Source: Sipunculus nudus
Taxonomy: Eukaryota; Annelida; Sipuncula; Golfingiida; Sipunculidae
Direction: 5' to 3'
NCBI GenBank assembly: GCA_026874595.1
Contig: CM049310.1
Span: 9,116,001-9,180,000, forward strand
Length of the DNA: 64,000 nucleotides
In this document: positions 21,550-33,002 of the stretch, one piece after another
Layout of the letters: the number at the start of each line of letters is the position of its first letter
Position numbering within the stretch: the first letter of the stretch is position 1
The notes under the pieces: model-generated
What the model was told of the DNA's origin: nothing
Databases searched by the model: none
Seen by the model: the letters and a program-made list of their open reading frames with translations, nothing else
Program-made: the position numbers and the translations under genes

Positions 21550-21646
21550 CTGAAAGAAATATAAAATGATGAAATATAATAAATACCCTAGAACATGAGA
21601 CATGTGCAATTTAATCTGTATGTCCATGTTTCACCTGATCCATATA

Positions 21647-23176
21647 CCGTAGATCTGCGTTTTGCCGCCGCGGCCATAAAATAAGACTTGCAGCTAAAAA
21701 TCCTGACTAATATTTCTCGACAAGGGATGCGGCTATTAAACGCAGGTTAAGCTAAATTCAAAGATGAACATGAGACTCGACGGCCCGCCGAGGCGCAATG
21801 GGCGATAATAGGCTGAGGAAGGAGGAAGTGAACACTAAGAACGTATATATTTTATGATACTGCATATTTGTATATTAATTTTATTAATTGTTAATTTTAT
21901 TAAATGTAATATTGATATTTTAATCATTCTCATATGTATTATAAAACTTTTCTGAGTCAGTTTTAAACCACGGCCATTTTCACGCAATGAGTGATAAAAG
22001 ATCGATATTCACTCGCCAAATTATGCACTCTAACCAGACTAACGGTTGTACCTATATTTGAGTATGGCTGCAATACCGGTAAAACATTATTTTAAGATAT
22101 TTCTTGTGCATATCATTTCTTTTAAAATAAACTGTAAAACAAAAGATAATCAAAGACCGTACGTTCTTCGGCAATTAAACCTGCGTTCACGTTCAGATAC
22201 TTCTTCGTTCATCACATTGTCAATAGATGGCGCTCAAAGGTCATATCCTCACCAGCTAGTTCCGTAATCCTTAAATATGGCACGTAATGCTAGCAGACGG
22301 TTCGGGCACCAGTGTGCATATATTATGATCAGCAGGACCCAGGGAGTACGCGTACAGGCTGTCTGAACATCGACGCGGGATTTGTTTATTCAAAGTTTTT
22401 GTCAAGGTTGACCGACGTTGTACAGAGTGTAAATAAAAGTCATCACAAAGAGTACCGTTGGCTTTGATGTCCCATTGAAGTTTAATTAGCCAGGGTAAAG
22501 GCGCAAGGTACCCCAAGGCCCGCTAGTTCCGTAATCATTTTATGTGGTATGTTTTGCCGGTTGACGGTTCGGACACCATTTTGCATATATTATGATCAGC
22601 ACAACCCGAGGTCTTCTGGCAATATGATCACCAACGCGGGTGTCGTTTATTTAAATGTTTTGTTGTTAAATGACCAATGATGTATAATGTCTAAATAATA
22701 TTTAAATAACCGTCGTGCCATACAATGCTTTGATGTCTCATTGAACTTTAATTAGCCAAGTTGAAGATTCTCTGACATTCAATGATGTGTCAAATTAATT
22801 TCATGGCCCTACTAGGATTCGTCTTAGATGAGTCATCTATTCTAATCGGGTAGATCAGGCTGTTAAACCAATTAATTTAATTAATTAATTAGCAAAGCAA
22901 AGCAAAATACACAGTTGCAACTGTTTCCCAAAACTGTTATGCCTGACCGCATATCAGCATACCGCAGCGTTCCTAGCTGCAGCCTAGCGTTTAAGAAAAG
23001 CACGTTTTCGTTGTGTTCCCCCTACACCACTCGGCAATGGAACGGTGTGAGAATGTGGTGCGGCCATTAAGTAAGGTTTAGGGAATTTTTACTCTAGTGA
23101 AGGAGCCTTCCAGATATTTTACGAACATGGGGTGCGGCCATTAGACGACGTGCGGCGGCAAAACGCGGATCTACGG
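21647..23176. mobile_element. TIR DNA transposon A, non-autonomous, TA target duplication
   Basis: The ends are inverted copies of CCGTAGATCYGCGTTTTGCC and continue as GCCGC on both sides; the duplication at the target is TA (21645-21646 and 23177-23178). Length is 1530 bp. Inside are two direct copies of a roughly 265-bp block (about 22255-22500 and 22520-22765) sharing GCATATATTATGATCAGCA. No transposase is visible. TA duplications suggest mobilisation by a Tc1/mariner-type or related transposase; the exact superfamily is uncertain. Confidence 0.75.
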
Positions 23177-23215
23177 TATATATATATATATATATATATA
23201 TTTAGAGAGAGAGAG
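23177..23215. repeat. (TA)n and GA microsatellite
   Basis: Short TA tract followed by AGAGAGAGAG, abutting the TIR element's right end. Confidence 0.85.
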
Positions 23216-23243
23216 GATTAAAACACATAACTACACCAATTAC

Positions 23244-23424
23244 CTCCTATCCCTATAATCTTGCACTTGTATATCTCTCTCCCGAAACGTGCAGTCACAA
23301 ATTGACCTTCTTCATACTGATGGAATTCCATCCTTGGCGTCACTATTGATGACAGACTTATCACCCCAGATGTCTCGTCCTCCCAGTCAACAATGCCATA
23401 CAAACATGACATTTTCTTTTCCAT
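23244..23424 (-). CDS. Candidate first coding exon of the BEN-domain gene
   Basis: It starts at ATG 23424 and ends at a GTAATT donor in phase 1. The 60 residues include LYGIVDWEDETSGVISLSSI and EEGQFVTARFGREIYKCKI, with a pattern of small beta strands. Similar N-terminal domains precede the coiled coil and BEN domain in many invertebrate BEN proteins. It is 1.7 kb from the next candidate exon, and that intron is largely a TIR transposon. Confidence 0.45.
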
Positions 23425-24236
23425 CGACAAAAGCTGTTTTAAGTTGGGTAAACAGTCGTTCAAAACACCCTTGCAGTAACTTGATAACAACACCATCCAC
23501 AGTGTGGACGACAGTTTTAAATTTAAGACGCTGTTGACAGATGACATGACAGATCACCAGGAGTTTCATTGGCGTTTCATATAAAACCCAAACAGGACAA
23601 TAAACACGAAATCCCTTTTCATTCTGTTTAAGTTGACATGACAGTTCATCTTGTGAAATATATGCAGTTTCATGGATTGGTGATCTGGTGTCTATTAAAT
23701 TTACAAAATGAAGTTTTATTGACAGTACATAGGACTGTTTAAAATACAGAGCGGAACGATGGGCCTTTTTTTTTTTATGGAGGTGTCAGATTCAAATTCA
23801 CGGAAACAACAAAATAATTCAACACCCTGTCATTACCCATTCGAATTGGAAAAAGAAACATTAAATAGCTTTATTCATACATATATCATCCAATAAGATT
23901 ATAATTCCCATATTAAATCAGGAACAATGTGCACACATGAGATAACATGATCAGTTTCAAAGTTCGGGTTTTCCGTAGAAAGATTTCCGGTATGTAGTAA
24001 AACCCGGACAATTTGCAGGAAATCTCGGAAATTTTTACTTGACGTTACAAATGTTTTCACATTTGAACACATTTTTTTGGGAAAACAAATCCTCCAATGA
24101 GCACACAGAACAGAAATTGTATCTATGACATTCACTAAATAGTTCATATGGAAGCGCTTAAATGGTTTCTGGATGGGTTTGAAGTAAGACTTCTGAAGTT
24201 ACTGCTAGTTTTTCCAGGTTTTACTAAGTGCCCAAT
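23425..24236. other. No gene seen
   Basis: It would include the BEN gene's 5' flank or promoter. I recognise no domain or repeat boundary; a poly(T) run is at 23765-23775. Confidence 0.4.
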
Positions 24237-24636
24237 TGACCACCTCTCTTCCCTTTGGCGCCTTTAAAATGTTGTGTGACCGGCCTCGAAAACGCCCAAG
24301 AGGTGCTTATAAAGCGTATCTAAAAAACAGCGCTGTTAAGATACCTGTAACGACCAAATGGCGCCATCGTAAAAATATGAAAAATCAGCACCAAACAGGT
24401 AAGCAAATCTGATTTATCTCTGTTGTTGTGACTTCCCCTGAGAACACAGTCTCCAATAACGCACAGTTCATTTCTGACATACAAAAATTGCTTTTCACTG
24501 ATATTCCACCTGAAATTCAACCTATCGATACACTGACGTAGCTGGCATATCATCGGATCATTACGTGAAGCATCTTTCACCTATTTAACTGTAACTGCTC
24601 TGGGCACACAGGTTCTCTGAAGTCTATCACAGCTTG

Positions 24637-24906
24637 TTACTTGTCTGCATCAGGACCAATTCCTTTTGCCGACAACACATGGCCTATGAACACAAGTTTA
24701 GTCATGCGAAACATACACTTGTTGTAGTTGAGAGTCAGACTGACTTCCAACAAAGGCTTCAGAACTATATCTAAACCTATGTCATGTTCCTCATAAGAAC
24801 CACCATGAATGATAATATCATCCGTATGGTGCTTTATCCCTCCCATCCTTGGAAAACCCCCTAAATAATTTGTTGGTATACCCGGTGTGCAACTGATTTT
24901 AAACAT
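24637..24906 (-). pseudogene. Gypsy-2 reverse transcriptase fragment
   Basis: Contains the DD box as HTDDIIIHG and the following KCMFRMTKLVFIGHVLSAKGI, which matches the end of the Gypsy polymerase domain. The first residue of the usual Y/V-x-D-D box is replaced. It is cut off from the upstream part by the retroposon. Confidence 0.75.
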
Positions 24907-25063
24907 CAGTTGTTTGTAAACAGTCCTTTATGTGTCCGAATGTAGTGAGCTCCAACTGGTGATAACCGCTCTATAAGTCAAGTTTACTGAAGACATTGTT
25001 GACACCTTGTAAAATCATCAGTGGTCGGTTTTGGGAACCTCTCCCTGACATGGCTTTGTTTGC

Positions 25064-26732
25064 TTTTTTTTTTTTTTTTTTTTGAAAAAGGCTTTTTATT
25101 CCTCATGGCCCCAGGGGAGGGAGATGCCCTTACTGACCTGGTCCCAGGGTGACGAATCCTGGCAGTCCGCTTCCTTAGGTCAGCGGGCTGATGGCGTGCT
25201 GCGCATGCGAGACTTGGCCGATACTGTCAAACTTGAACCAATGTTGATTCAAAATATTTGACGGCGCATGGGACTACGGAGTCCTAAGTATGCTAATTCA
25301 AGTCCAATGAACTCCACTACGCTCAGGAGTCCCCCGCAGGGGTAGACACTTTACAGCGACCACAACATCTGTGGCAATAAGGATCCCATGCCGTTACCCA
25401 CTCGCCCGTAGGGGTTAGAGTAGGCACGACAGTCCTACCTCTATCATACGGAGAACTCCAAAAGTTTAAGAAGAGGACTCTGACCCTCCCTTAGAGCCAG
25501 TTTGTCGTCTCGTCTTAGGCCCCTTAACAGGAGAAGGTGACAGTCTTTCAGATGGCGAATCCTCGCTGACAGCGAAGTTCACACCTTTTTTGTTATGTTT
25601 ATGGGACCCTCCTTAATCAACACAATCTTCCCCGGTATCCGGGTTAAGGAAGAGTTCAGCTGTCTGTAAGACAATGCTCTTGTGTTGTAGAAATTGAGGC
25701 TGTTTCTGATGGAGTTCCTTTGGAACTTACCATAGAGCCCACATCATCCTCACCTTTTTGAGTTGAGGCGTCTTGTGACTCCATAGGAGTCTCGGCGTTC
25801 GGTTGACTCGCCTTACGACATTCCTCCCGGGCCTTGTTCAGGAAGACAATGGTGCGTTCCTTTTCCTATAGTTGCTCATATGTGGCATTTACCCTTTGAT
25901 TTAGGGTTCGTAGCTTGTTAAGTGTTACTTCGTAACACTCTCTGAGCTCCTTTAATGCCCTGAGCTGACTTTCGGATATAAGGGCACGTATACATGCTGT
26001 ATCAGCAGTTTCGCCAAGTCTAAGACCTAAGGTCTGACGAGTGTCCTAAAGCTCCTTTGCAGCTTGTTTGAAGGCACCTAGTGCTTCTTCATAGGTGCAT
26101 GGGAGCTCCAAGGCGGTTGTCCCCTGAAGAGACAAATCGTCTCAGCAAGTACCTGTCGCACTTCACGGCACACTTGCCTCTCCGCCTGTGGGGCGGAGTC
26201 GACTGCCGGCGGAACTATTCCGTCCAGATGCTGTGGAAGTACCAGACTCCCGTTGCACTGTACCGCGTGATCTTTTACGAGACCGCTTCCTCTTTTGAGG
26301 AGCAGACATACCACCATCAGGCCCACCAGGAACTGAGTCACTGGTGGTGGTTTGAGGTGTTGGAGACATTCCTTGGGATCTCATGACCCCTCGGACCATC
26401 CCCTGCATCATCAACAGCTCAGTTTAACTGAGTCTTTGCAGTTGACGACCAGATGACTGTAAGTCAAATTTGGGCGTTGCTCGGCCCGTACCCTGAGCTT
26501 CAGATCTCCAGGTGTTTGTGGCTGCAGAACCCACAGCACTTAGTGCCCCCTCCACCTGGGTGTCACCCTGCCGAGCAGACGTGGGTCCTCGTGCCGTGCC
26601 ACTACGGAGCTGCCCCCACCGCCTCGCAGCGGGGTTCAAAGTAACATTGCTCGTTGAGCTCTGTTGCGATGCCGTGGATCTGAGATCTTTTGGTTGCCTC
26701 TGTTGTGCTGTGCACAAGAGGCTTTTTTTTTC
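25064..26732 (-). mobile_element. Poly(A)-tailed retroposon with an ORF1-like frame and no reverse transcriptase
   Basis: On the minus strand the insertion ends in a 20-base A-run (25064-25083) and is flanked by about GCAAA on both sides, a short target duplication inside the Gypsy-2 reverse transcriptase. From 26747 it encodes a Ser/Thr/Gln-rich basic region (QKRKRSRKRSRG), then a helical coiled-coil-like segment (FKQAAKEL, later ELRECYEVTLNKLRTLNQRV), ending near 25450 with KTRRQTGSKGGSESSS. A 3' untranslated tail follows directly. This resembles a LINE ORF1 without ORF2. Two or three in-frame stops are present. Confidence 0.6.
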
Positions 26733-26989
26733 CTTTGCTTTCTTCATATCAACACAGATTCAAACCATCCCATCTGCTTTGGGTACAGTCACAATTGGTC
26801 TAACCCAGCGAATAGCAATTTTAACAGGCTCAATAATGTCCTTATCTAACAAATCTTGAAGATTCTGTTCAATTTTCTCACTGTTCAAACAGCGGTTGTC
26901 AATAATTCTGAGCCCCTGGTTTAACTTCAGGATCAGTAATCACATCTACTTGCCAATCATTCTTTGAGGTTAATTGTCAAAATTCCAAG

Positions 26990-27331
26990 TTAAATAGCTG
27001 TATCTTTGCTTAACAAGGAGTCACCTTCTCCATCAACAACTATCAACTCACCAGTAATCCATTTCGTAATCCATTTCCCAGGGACGGCGTATGATGTTTT
27101 GTAGGTTCCAACAACCAGTAAAGGTGTTTTGCTCATGTATGGAAACAAGTGTTTATGTGTTTTAGATGGTTCAAGAGGGACATCCTTGTCCCTCAACCGG
27201 TTCCAGGTTCTCATGTCAATTATGTTGTAAGTTTCACTGGAGTCAACAATCATGTCTACACTAACGCCACCTATACTGACACTGCCATGTTGTTGCTCTC
27301 CATCAGCATGATGAAAGATAATGAAATACAA
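26990..27331 (-). pseudogene. Gypsy-2 protease, active site altered
   Basis: VSIGGVSVDMIVDSSETYNIID aligns with the flap and catalytic loop of retroviral-type aspartic proteases. The DSG triad reads DSS, which would probably inactivate it. The following KTHKHLFPYMSKTPLLVVGTYK is the usual C-terminal part. Confidence 0.7.
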
Positions 27332-27607
27332 GTCACAAGAACTATGAGCGATAATCCAGTTACTGTGCCGTATCTTTTAAATGTTTATCTAAATTGTCTA
27401 AACTGAGCACAACTGACCTGTTTGTTCAGTACACAGCACAATACACAAGGAACGTCTACAGGAGCAGGCCCATGAGGATCATGAAACAGCACACCAGGTG
27501 GTCACACAAAAAATCCCAAAATATCCAAAAGTTCACAAATGTCTGTGGTTATACCCACATCAAACAAATCACCGGGAATTTCTGTAAATCTGGACTGGTC
27601 GCCACTT

Positions 27608-27960
27608 GTACACTCCCCCTTACACAGCAGGATGATTGAGGATGAAACACTGTGATTAAATACAACTTTTATTACAGCCACCATTACATTAGCCATAGAC
27701 CCCCATATCCGGTACGTCACATCCGGTTCTTATATTAGGTAGTGACCACTGCCAACACCTTCGCACATGGCAATACACTACAGTAACTTCAACCCAAGTC
27801 TATCTACTTGTGATAACCACATCAACAACATGAGCATTTACTCATTGCCTGTGATATCTGCCACATCAAAAATATACCAAATTACCTATGATTACCACAT
27901 CAACAATATGACTTACCAAATCACACACTACCTGTGTATAACTACATCAACAATATGAGT
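27608..27960 (-). repeat. Probable 5' LTR of Gypsy-2 (outer end not resolved)
   Basis: On the minus strand this stretch ends GGGGGAGTGTACA and is followed by AGTGGCGACCAGTCCAG, a layout like an LTR end plus primer site. AATAAAAG lies about 60 bases before the end, as a poly(A) signal would. No second LTR copy was found, so the outer edge is a guess. Confidence 0.4.
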
Positions 27961-28479
27961 ATATCAGCAACCGCCAATCAGGCAAACCTACTAACATGAA
28001 CAGATCAGACATTTACGACTGGTGTCTGGAGCCTCAAAGTCACCAAAAGTAAGCAGCTGATTAAATATGGGTTAACTTAAAACAATTTAAGTTTATCAAG
28101 ATTATTAAACAAAGATCAAACACTGTCGACCAGTTTCTAGAGCACCAAATTCACCAAAGGTAAACAGCTGATTAAATATCTGTAAAAAAAAAAATTTCCA
28201 ACTAATAGCAACAAGGCCATTCCTACCAAATAAAACCACTACAGCTTTAAGGTCACCAAAATCTGTATAGCTAATATTTTACATCCTAAAGGACCAAGCA
28301 AGTACAGACCTGCTGTCTCTTTTACACACATAGTGATGAAACAGGGGATGATATTGTCAACTTAGGCCACAACAAGTCTGTTACGGTCTGTTACTTTTAT
28401 GCACATGCTGCTACCATTATACTGATACATCACCAATGCTTCTGACCTCTTTAACAATAAATTAAGTGTCGTGGTTTTG
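27961..28479. other. No gene seen
   Basis: A loosely repeated phrase, CACCAAA with GTAAGCAGCTGATTAAATAT, occurs near 28040 and 28150. It suggests a decayed duplication of about 110 bp. Confidence 0.4.
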
Positions 28480-29887
28480 TTATGCCCCCGCCACAAAGTG
28501 GCCATTGCATATAGTTTTACCCATGTCCGTCATTCCGTCATTCCGAAATCAAACAGTTGTACGGACTTTTTTTCGCATTGCCTGCAGATATTGGCCTGAT
28601 TTTTGGTGTGTGGGCAGATAATGACCAGTTACAGATCGAGTTCACGTTTCATCCCGGTTGACCTACTTTTGACCATTTTACGGCTACTAAACTTAGAAAA
28701 TTTCATGAAAAATAGAAATTTTCATGACAAATACACATGTACAGACTTTTTTTTGCAATGCCTGCAGATATTGGCCTGATTTTTGGTGTGTGGGCAGATA
28801 ATGACCAGTTACAGATCGAGTTCGTGTTTATACCGGTTGACCTATTTTTGACCGTTTTACGGCTCCTAAACTTAGAAAAATTCATGAAAAATAGAAATTT
28901 TCATGACAAATACACATGTACAGCCGTTTTTAGCCCTCAGCTCATAGGCTGATGGGCTATTGTCGTCACCCAAGCTGTCCGTCTGTCCATCTGTCTGTCC
29001 GGTGTCTGTCCGTTCCGCGTCTGTTAACTTTTACCTTGTGAGCGGGATATCTCTAAAAGGATTCACCGTTGGAATTTTATTTCATCAGTGAAGATGTATA
29101 TCGATAAAATCTTGGTCAAGTTCGAAGATGGGTGACCTTGACCCATTTTTCTACATTTTAGAGCTGATTATAGAAAAACACTCAGAAGTTTATAGCTCAG
29201 GAACCATTGTGTGGCTTTTCACAAAACTTACTATGATCATTGGGACTGATGGTCTGTATGTGCTGCACAATTTTGGTGGCGCCACCTGCAATTTCTGATT
29301 GTTTAATGAAATTTTATCGGATTTTTTCAATTTTGGCCTTTTGTGCTCTTTGACCTACTTTTCAAGGTCACAGAGCTTAGTATAGAAAAAAACTTAGGAG
29401 CTTATTTCTCAGGAAGCATTTGGTGGATTGTTATGAAACATTGTATATACCTCTCCAATTTAAATTTATAAATGATTATCAACTTTTGCTAATATTCTAG
29501 TTTCGCAATATAATGCTTACAGATACTGGCCTAATGTTTGGTCTTTGGGCACATAATGAACACTTACAGATCGAGTTCTCGTTTCGTCCCAGTTAACCTA
29601 TTTTTCACCATATGACAGATCCTGAACATAGAAAATTTCATGAAAGACAGAAATTTTCATGAAAAATGCACATATATGGACTTTTTTTTACAATGCCTGC
29701 AGATACTGGCCTGATTTTTGGTGTGTTGCTTGATAATGACCCTTTACAGATCGAGTTTGCATTTTGCCCTTGTTGACCTACTTTTGACCATACAACACTT
29801 CCTGAACTTTAAAAATTTTTACAAAATTTAACAAATGTTTCTAATTTGCCCCAGGCGGGGGCATTCGTGTCGTTCCGACACATCTAG
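28480..29887 (+). mobile_element. Helitron-like element (family H-III) with internal 180-bp repeats
   Basis: Starts TTATGCCCCCGCC and ends GCGGGGGCATTCGTGTCG, then the hairpin GTGTCG-TTC-CGACAC, AT and CTAG. Hairpin plus CTRR is the Helitron 3' signature. About 180-bp units beginning AATGCCTGCAGATATTGGCC occur near 28580, 28757, 29515 and 29690. No protein is encoded. Another Helitron end lies inside it (28930). Confidence 0.65.
28930..29500 (-). mobile_element. Nested Helitron-like fragment (family H-IV)
   Basis: On the minus strand the 3' end reads AGCCTATGAGCTGAGGGCTAA, with a GTCTGTCCGTCTGTCC-type tract just inside. The insertion interrupts the 180-bp repeat series of the surrounding element, which resumes at about 29500. 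The 5' edge is not sharp. Confidence 0.45.
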
Positions 29888-30470
29888 TTATTTCTCATTT
29901 GGTTAATGATAATAGAGGCAGTTATGCCATGAACCTGTTTTATTTTTCATACATCATCAATACATCTCGACGGCTCCATCACACGCTCTCTCCCAAGTCC
30001 CAACTTCTGGTCCCCTTCACTCTCCCCACAACGCCTCATAATGTGACTGTACAATCACTCTCCTTACAAGTACATCATTTTTCAATATTCTGACATCCAC
30101 CCCCCTTTTAGTGTATTTTGCCCTCAAAATGGCACTAAAACAAATATGATTACCAAATAAACTTAAATAAACATGCATTAGAGGTACTTTACACATATTG
30201 AGAGTGCAGCATACAAATCAAGAATATGAATAGCTAACTGAATGCAAGGTACATTATCAAGTCCAAGAACTCCTTCCTGTTCCTAAGTTAACACCGTAGT
30301 GCTACAATCACATGGTTATAAAATAACATCAACAACCAAGGTTGAAATACTACCAGCACCAAGCTGTATTACAGGGCATTCATCCACATGATGACCCAAA
30401 CAATATCTTTGTATCAACCATTAGTACACAAGCAGATCACCGAGTGGTTTTGTTTCATTTGCTATATTAG
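29888..30470. other. No gene seen
   Basis: May include LTR or 3' untranslated sequence of the Gypsy-4 fragment to its right. No second copy is available to define it. Confidence 0.4.
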
Positions 30471-30479
30471 GCACCTACT

Positions 30480-31425
30480 TTGAAAGTTGGTTTACCATAC
30501 CTAACAGTCCCTGAATGTCCTTGACATTCTGTGGTGTAGCAAACTCTTCTATAGCTTGCACCTTGTCAGGATCAGGTCGGAACCCTTCAGCATCGGCTAT
30601 ATGTCCAAGAAATTTCACCTGTTTCACTGAAAAATTGCATTTACTGGGATTCAGTGTGATTCCTGATTGAGTTTGCTGAGCACTAGGTTGAGGATTTTGT
30701 CATGTTCCTGCTGTGTGCTTGCATAGACTAGAATGTCATCCATTTGACAGACTGTCTGTTTCTGCCCTTGAAGTATTCTCTGTATTTCTCGAATATAGAA
30801 TTTTGGCGCAGACAAAATCCTGTATGGCAGTCTATTAAACAATACCTCCCAAATGGAGGGAGAAATGTTGTGAGTTGTCTGGAATTCTGTGATAACGGAA
30901 CTTGCAAAAAGCCACTATTAGCATCAATTTTGGAGAATATCTTTGCTCCATTAAGCTGTGCTAACGTGTGATCCACCTCTGGTAGAACATTGCATTCTCT
31001 CTTGACACTGGTATAAAGATGTGTAAGATCAACACATATACAAACGTCTCCTGACTGTTTTGGCACCAGCAGATCAGTCAATCGGCTCTGTTATTTGAGA
31101 TATGACTCCAGTCTGTTCCATCTTCTCAAGTTCAGCCTTGACCTTTGGTATGAGAGCGATGGGAATATGTCTTGGTGTTTTAATAGCATGTGGTTTTACT
31201 GCTGGATGATGGATCTAAGACAATGTTATACTCTGTCTTGAAATTACCAAGGCCTGAGAACATGTTAGCATATTTCTCTTGATCAGAGTCTGCTCTGACA
31301 ACAAGTCCAAGGTCCTGTATAGCAGGTAACCCAAGTAAAGGAGTCGTATTGCCTGGTATGACATGGACCTTCTGTTCACGTGCGTGATTGTCATTATACA
31401 GGGTTGTATGTATTTTACCTAGGTT
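30480..31425 (-). pseudogene. Ty3/Gypsy pol fragment (Gypsy-4): protease end and reverse transcriptase
   Basis: The minus-strand frames give the post-protease region (LLGLPAIQDLGLV), the reverse transcriptase start (LLVPKQSGDVCICVDLTHL), the catalytic AKIFSKIDANSGFLQVPL, QMDDILVYASTQQEHD for the YxDD box, and the connection domain (KCNFSVKQVKFLGHIADAEGF). It resembles the K02A2.6 type of invertebrate Gypsy. Frameshifts occur near 31081 and 30830. It ends at about 30480 without RNase H or integrase. On the other side it is cut by a Helitron at 31427. Confidence 0.8.
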
Positions 31426-33002
31426 TTTAGCTCAGCTGACTATAAGTCATCTGAGCTATAGTCTGGTCCATTGTCCATCCGTCCGTAGATGTGGCACGTT
31501 TTGAAACTGTAAAACCTAGGAATCCAGATTTGGCATAATGTTAGATGTGCCCAAGATCTCCTACCAAGCCGAAAACTGGGTCTTGCAACTTCCTTCCTTT
31601 GAGAAATTAAGGAAAAACCTCAATTTTTTATTAAAAAACCTATTTTCACACTTCAGGACTGCCTTATATCAAAACCACTCATCTGTTTTTCCTCATATTT
31701 ACCATAAATAATCCACTATATAGTTCCTATGTTCATGCCAGGAATAAGGTTTGTATTATATAATTTAAAAAAGTTATGGGCCCAAACATAATGCATTTTG
31801 TAAATAATAAGGAAAGAAATTTGATCACTTAACACAAAACTTGTTAAAGCTAAGCACTTTTTTTCCAGTAATATTACTTTTATTAATCAAAATTAAATTG
31901 TATACCCAAAATTAGATCAAAATCTTTTAAATTTTTTAAAATATTAGCAAAAATAAAAAATTGGTACCTTAAATTTAGCCCAACTTTGATCATGGCATGT
32001 GTTTTTCCTGTAACTGCCGTGGATTTAATTTTCAAAGCCAAATTTTCAAATTTGAAACCAGTTGATCAAAAACTGTAGATTTTATTCAAGTTTTCAAGCA
32101 CCATGTCACATCAAGTTCACATTAAGCTAGTGTTATGCAGTTTGCTAGAGCTCAGCTCCCCAGCTTCAGCTCTAAGTTCCTTAAATTTGGCATACAGTTA
32201 GATGTCTCCAAAATCCCCTATCATGCCAAGAATTTGGTCACTAGGACTTAATTCCTTTGAGATATTAATGAAAAACTTCATTTTTCCATTAAAAACCCAT
32301 TGTTACACTTTAAGATTGCCTAATATCAAAACTAGACATTTTTTGCCAGGGATATAACATTATTAAATCAAGATTCAATTGTGTTCCCAAAATTAGTTCT
32401 GAATTTTTCAAATTTTATAAGTTATTAGCATAAATATAAAATCAGTACCTTAAATTTTGCCCAACTTTGGCCATGGCATGTTTTTTCCCTGTAAGCACTG
32501 TTGATTTAATTTGCATATCTTGCACACGTAAGGATTTTAGTTTCTAAATCCTGAAGTTATAAAAGGAATTGGTCAAAAACTAGCTTTTATGAAAGTTTTT
32601 ATGAGACCATATCACACCTTTGCTGTACTGAAGCCCCTCTTTTATGTCCCCACATTGACCTTTCAGGCCAATTATGCATGCTTGAAGCGAGGCACTCTGC
32701 AGCCAGCCAGCTCTTGGGTGGCTTCAACTGGATCTAACTGTCCAACCCCCTCCACGAGTATTTGTATAGGCCATAAACATAACAATAAAATTTTTTTTTA
32801 ATTCTTGGTTTATGATAAGAACTTAAAAAAAAAAATAAATGGAAAAGGAATTTATAGTTAATGAGTTACAGGGGATTACCTTGCAATTACTGATCATTTA
32901 TGGATCTTCCATGGATGGCCAAAATTGTATTTCAAATGACACCATGCAGTCACCATTGGGTATTTTTCATTTCAACCATAAAAATGAAAATAAATAATTG
33001 TA

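Larger units (their letters stand above)
24240..27607 (-). mobile_element. Ty3/Gypsy element remnant (Gypsy-2), carrying a nested retroposon
   Basis: Minus-strand pieces occur in the right order. Next to the 5' LTR edge is a primer-site-like sequence after TGTACA (27608). A protease (27331-26990) has DSSET in place of DSGAT. Reverse transcriptase begins before 26740 (AIRWVRPIVTVPKADGMV), is interrupted by an insertion at 25064-26732, and resumes to about 24637 with TDDIIIHGGSYEEHD. A fragment from just before the integrase zinc domain (24580-24320, ELCVIGDCVLRGS) follows. Gag, RNase H and most of the integrase are deleted. Many stops are present, so it is an old copy. Confidence 0.8.
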
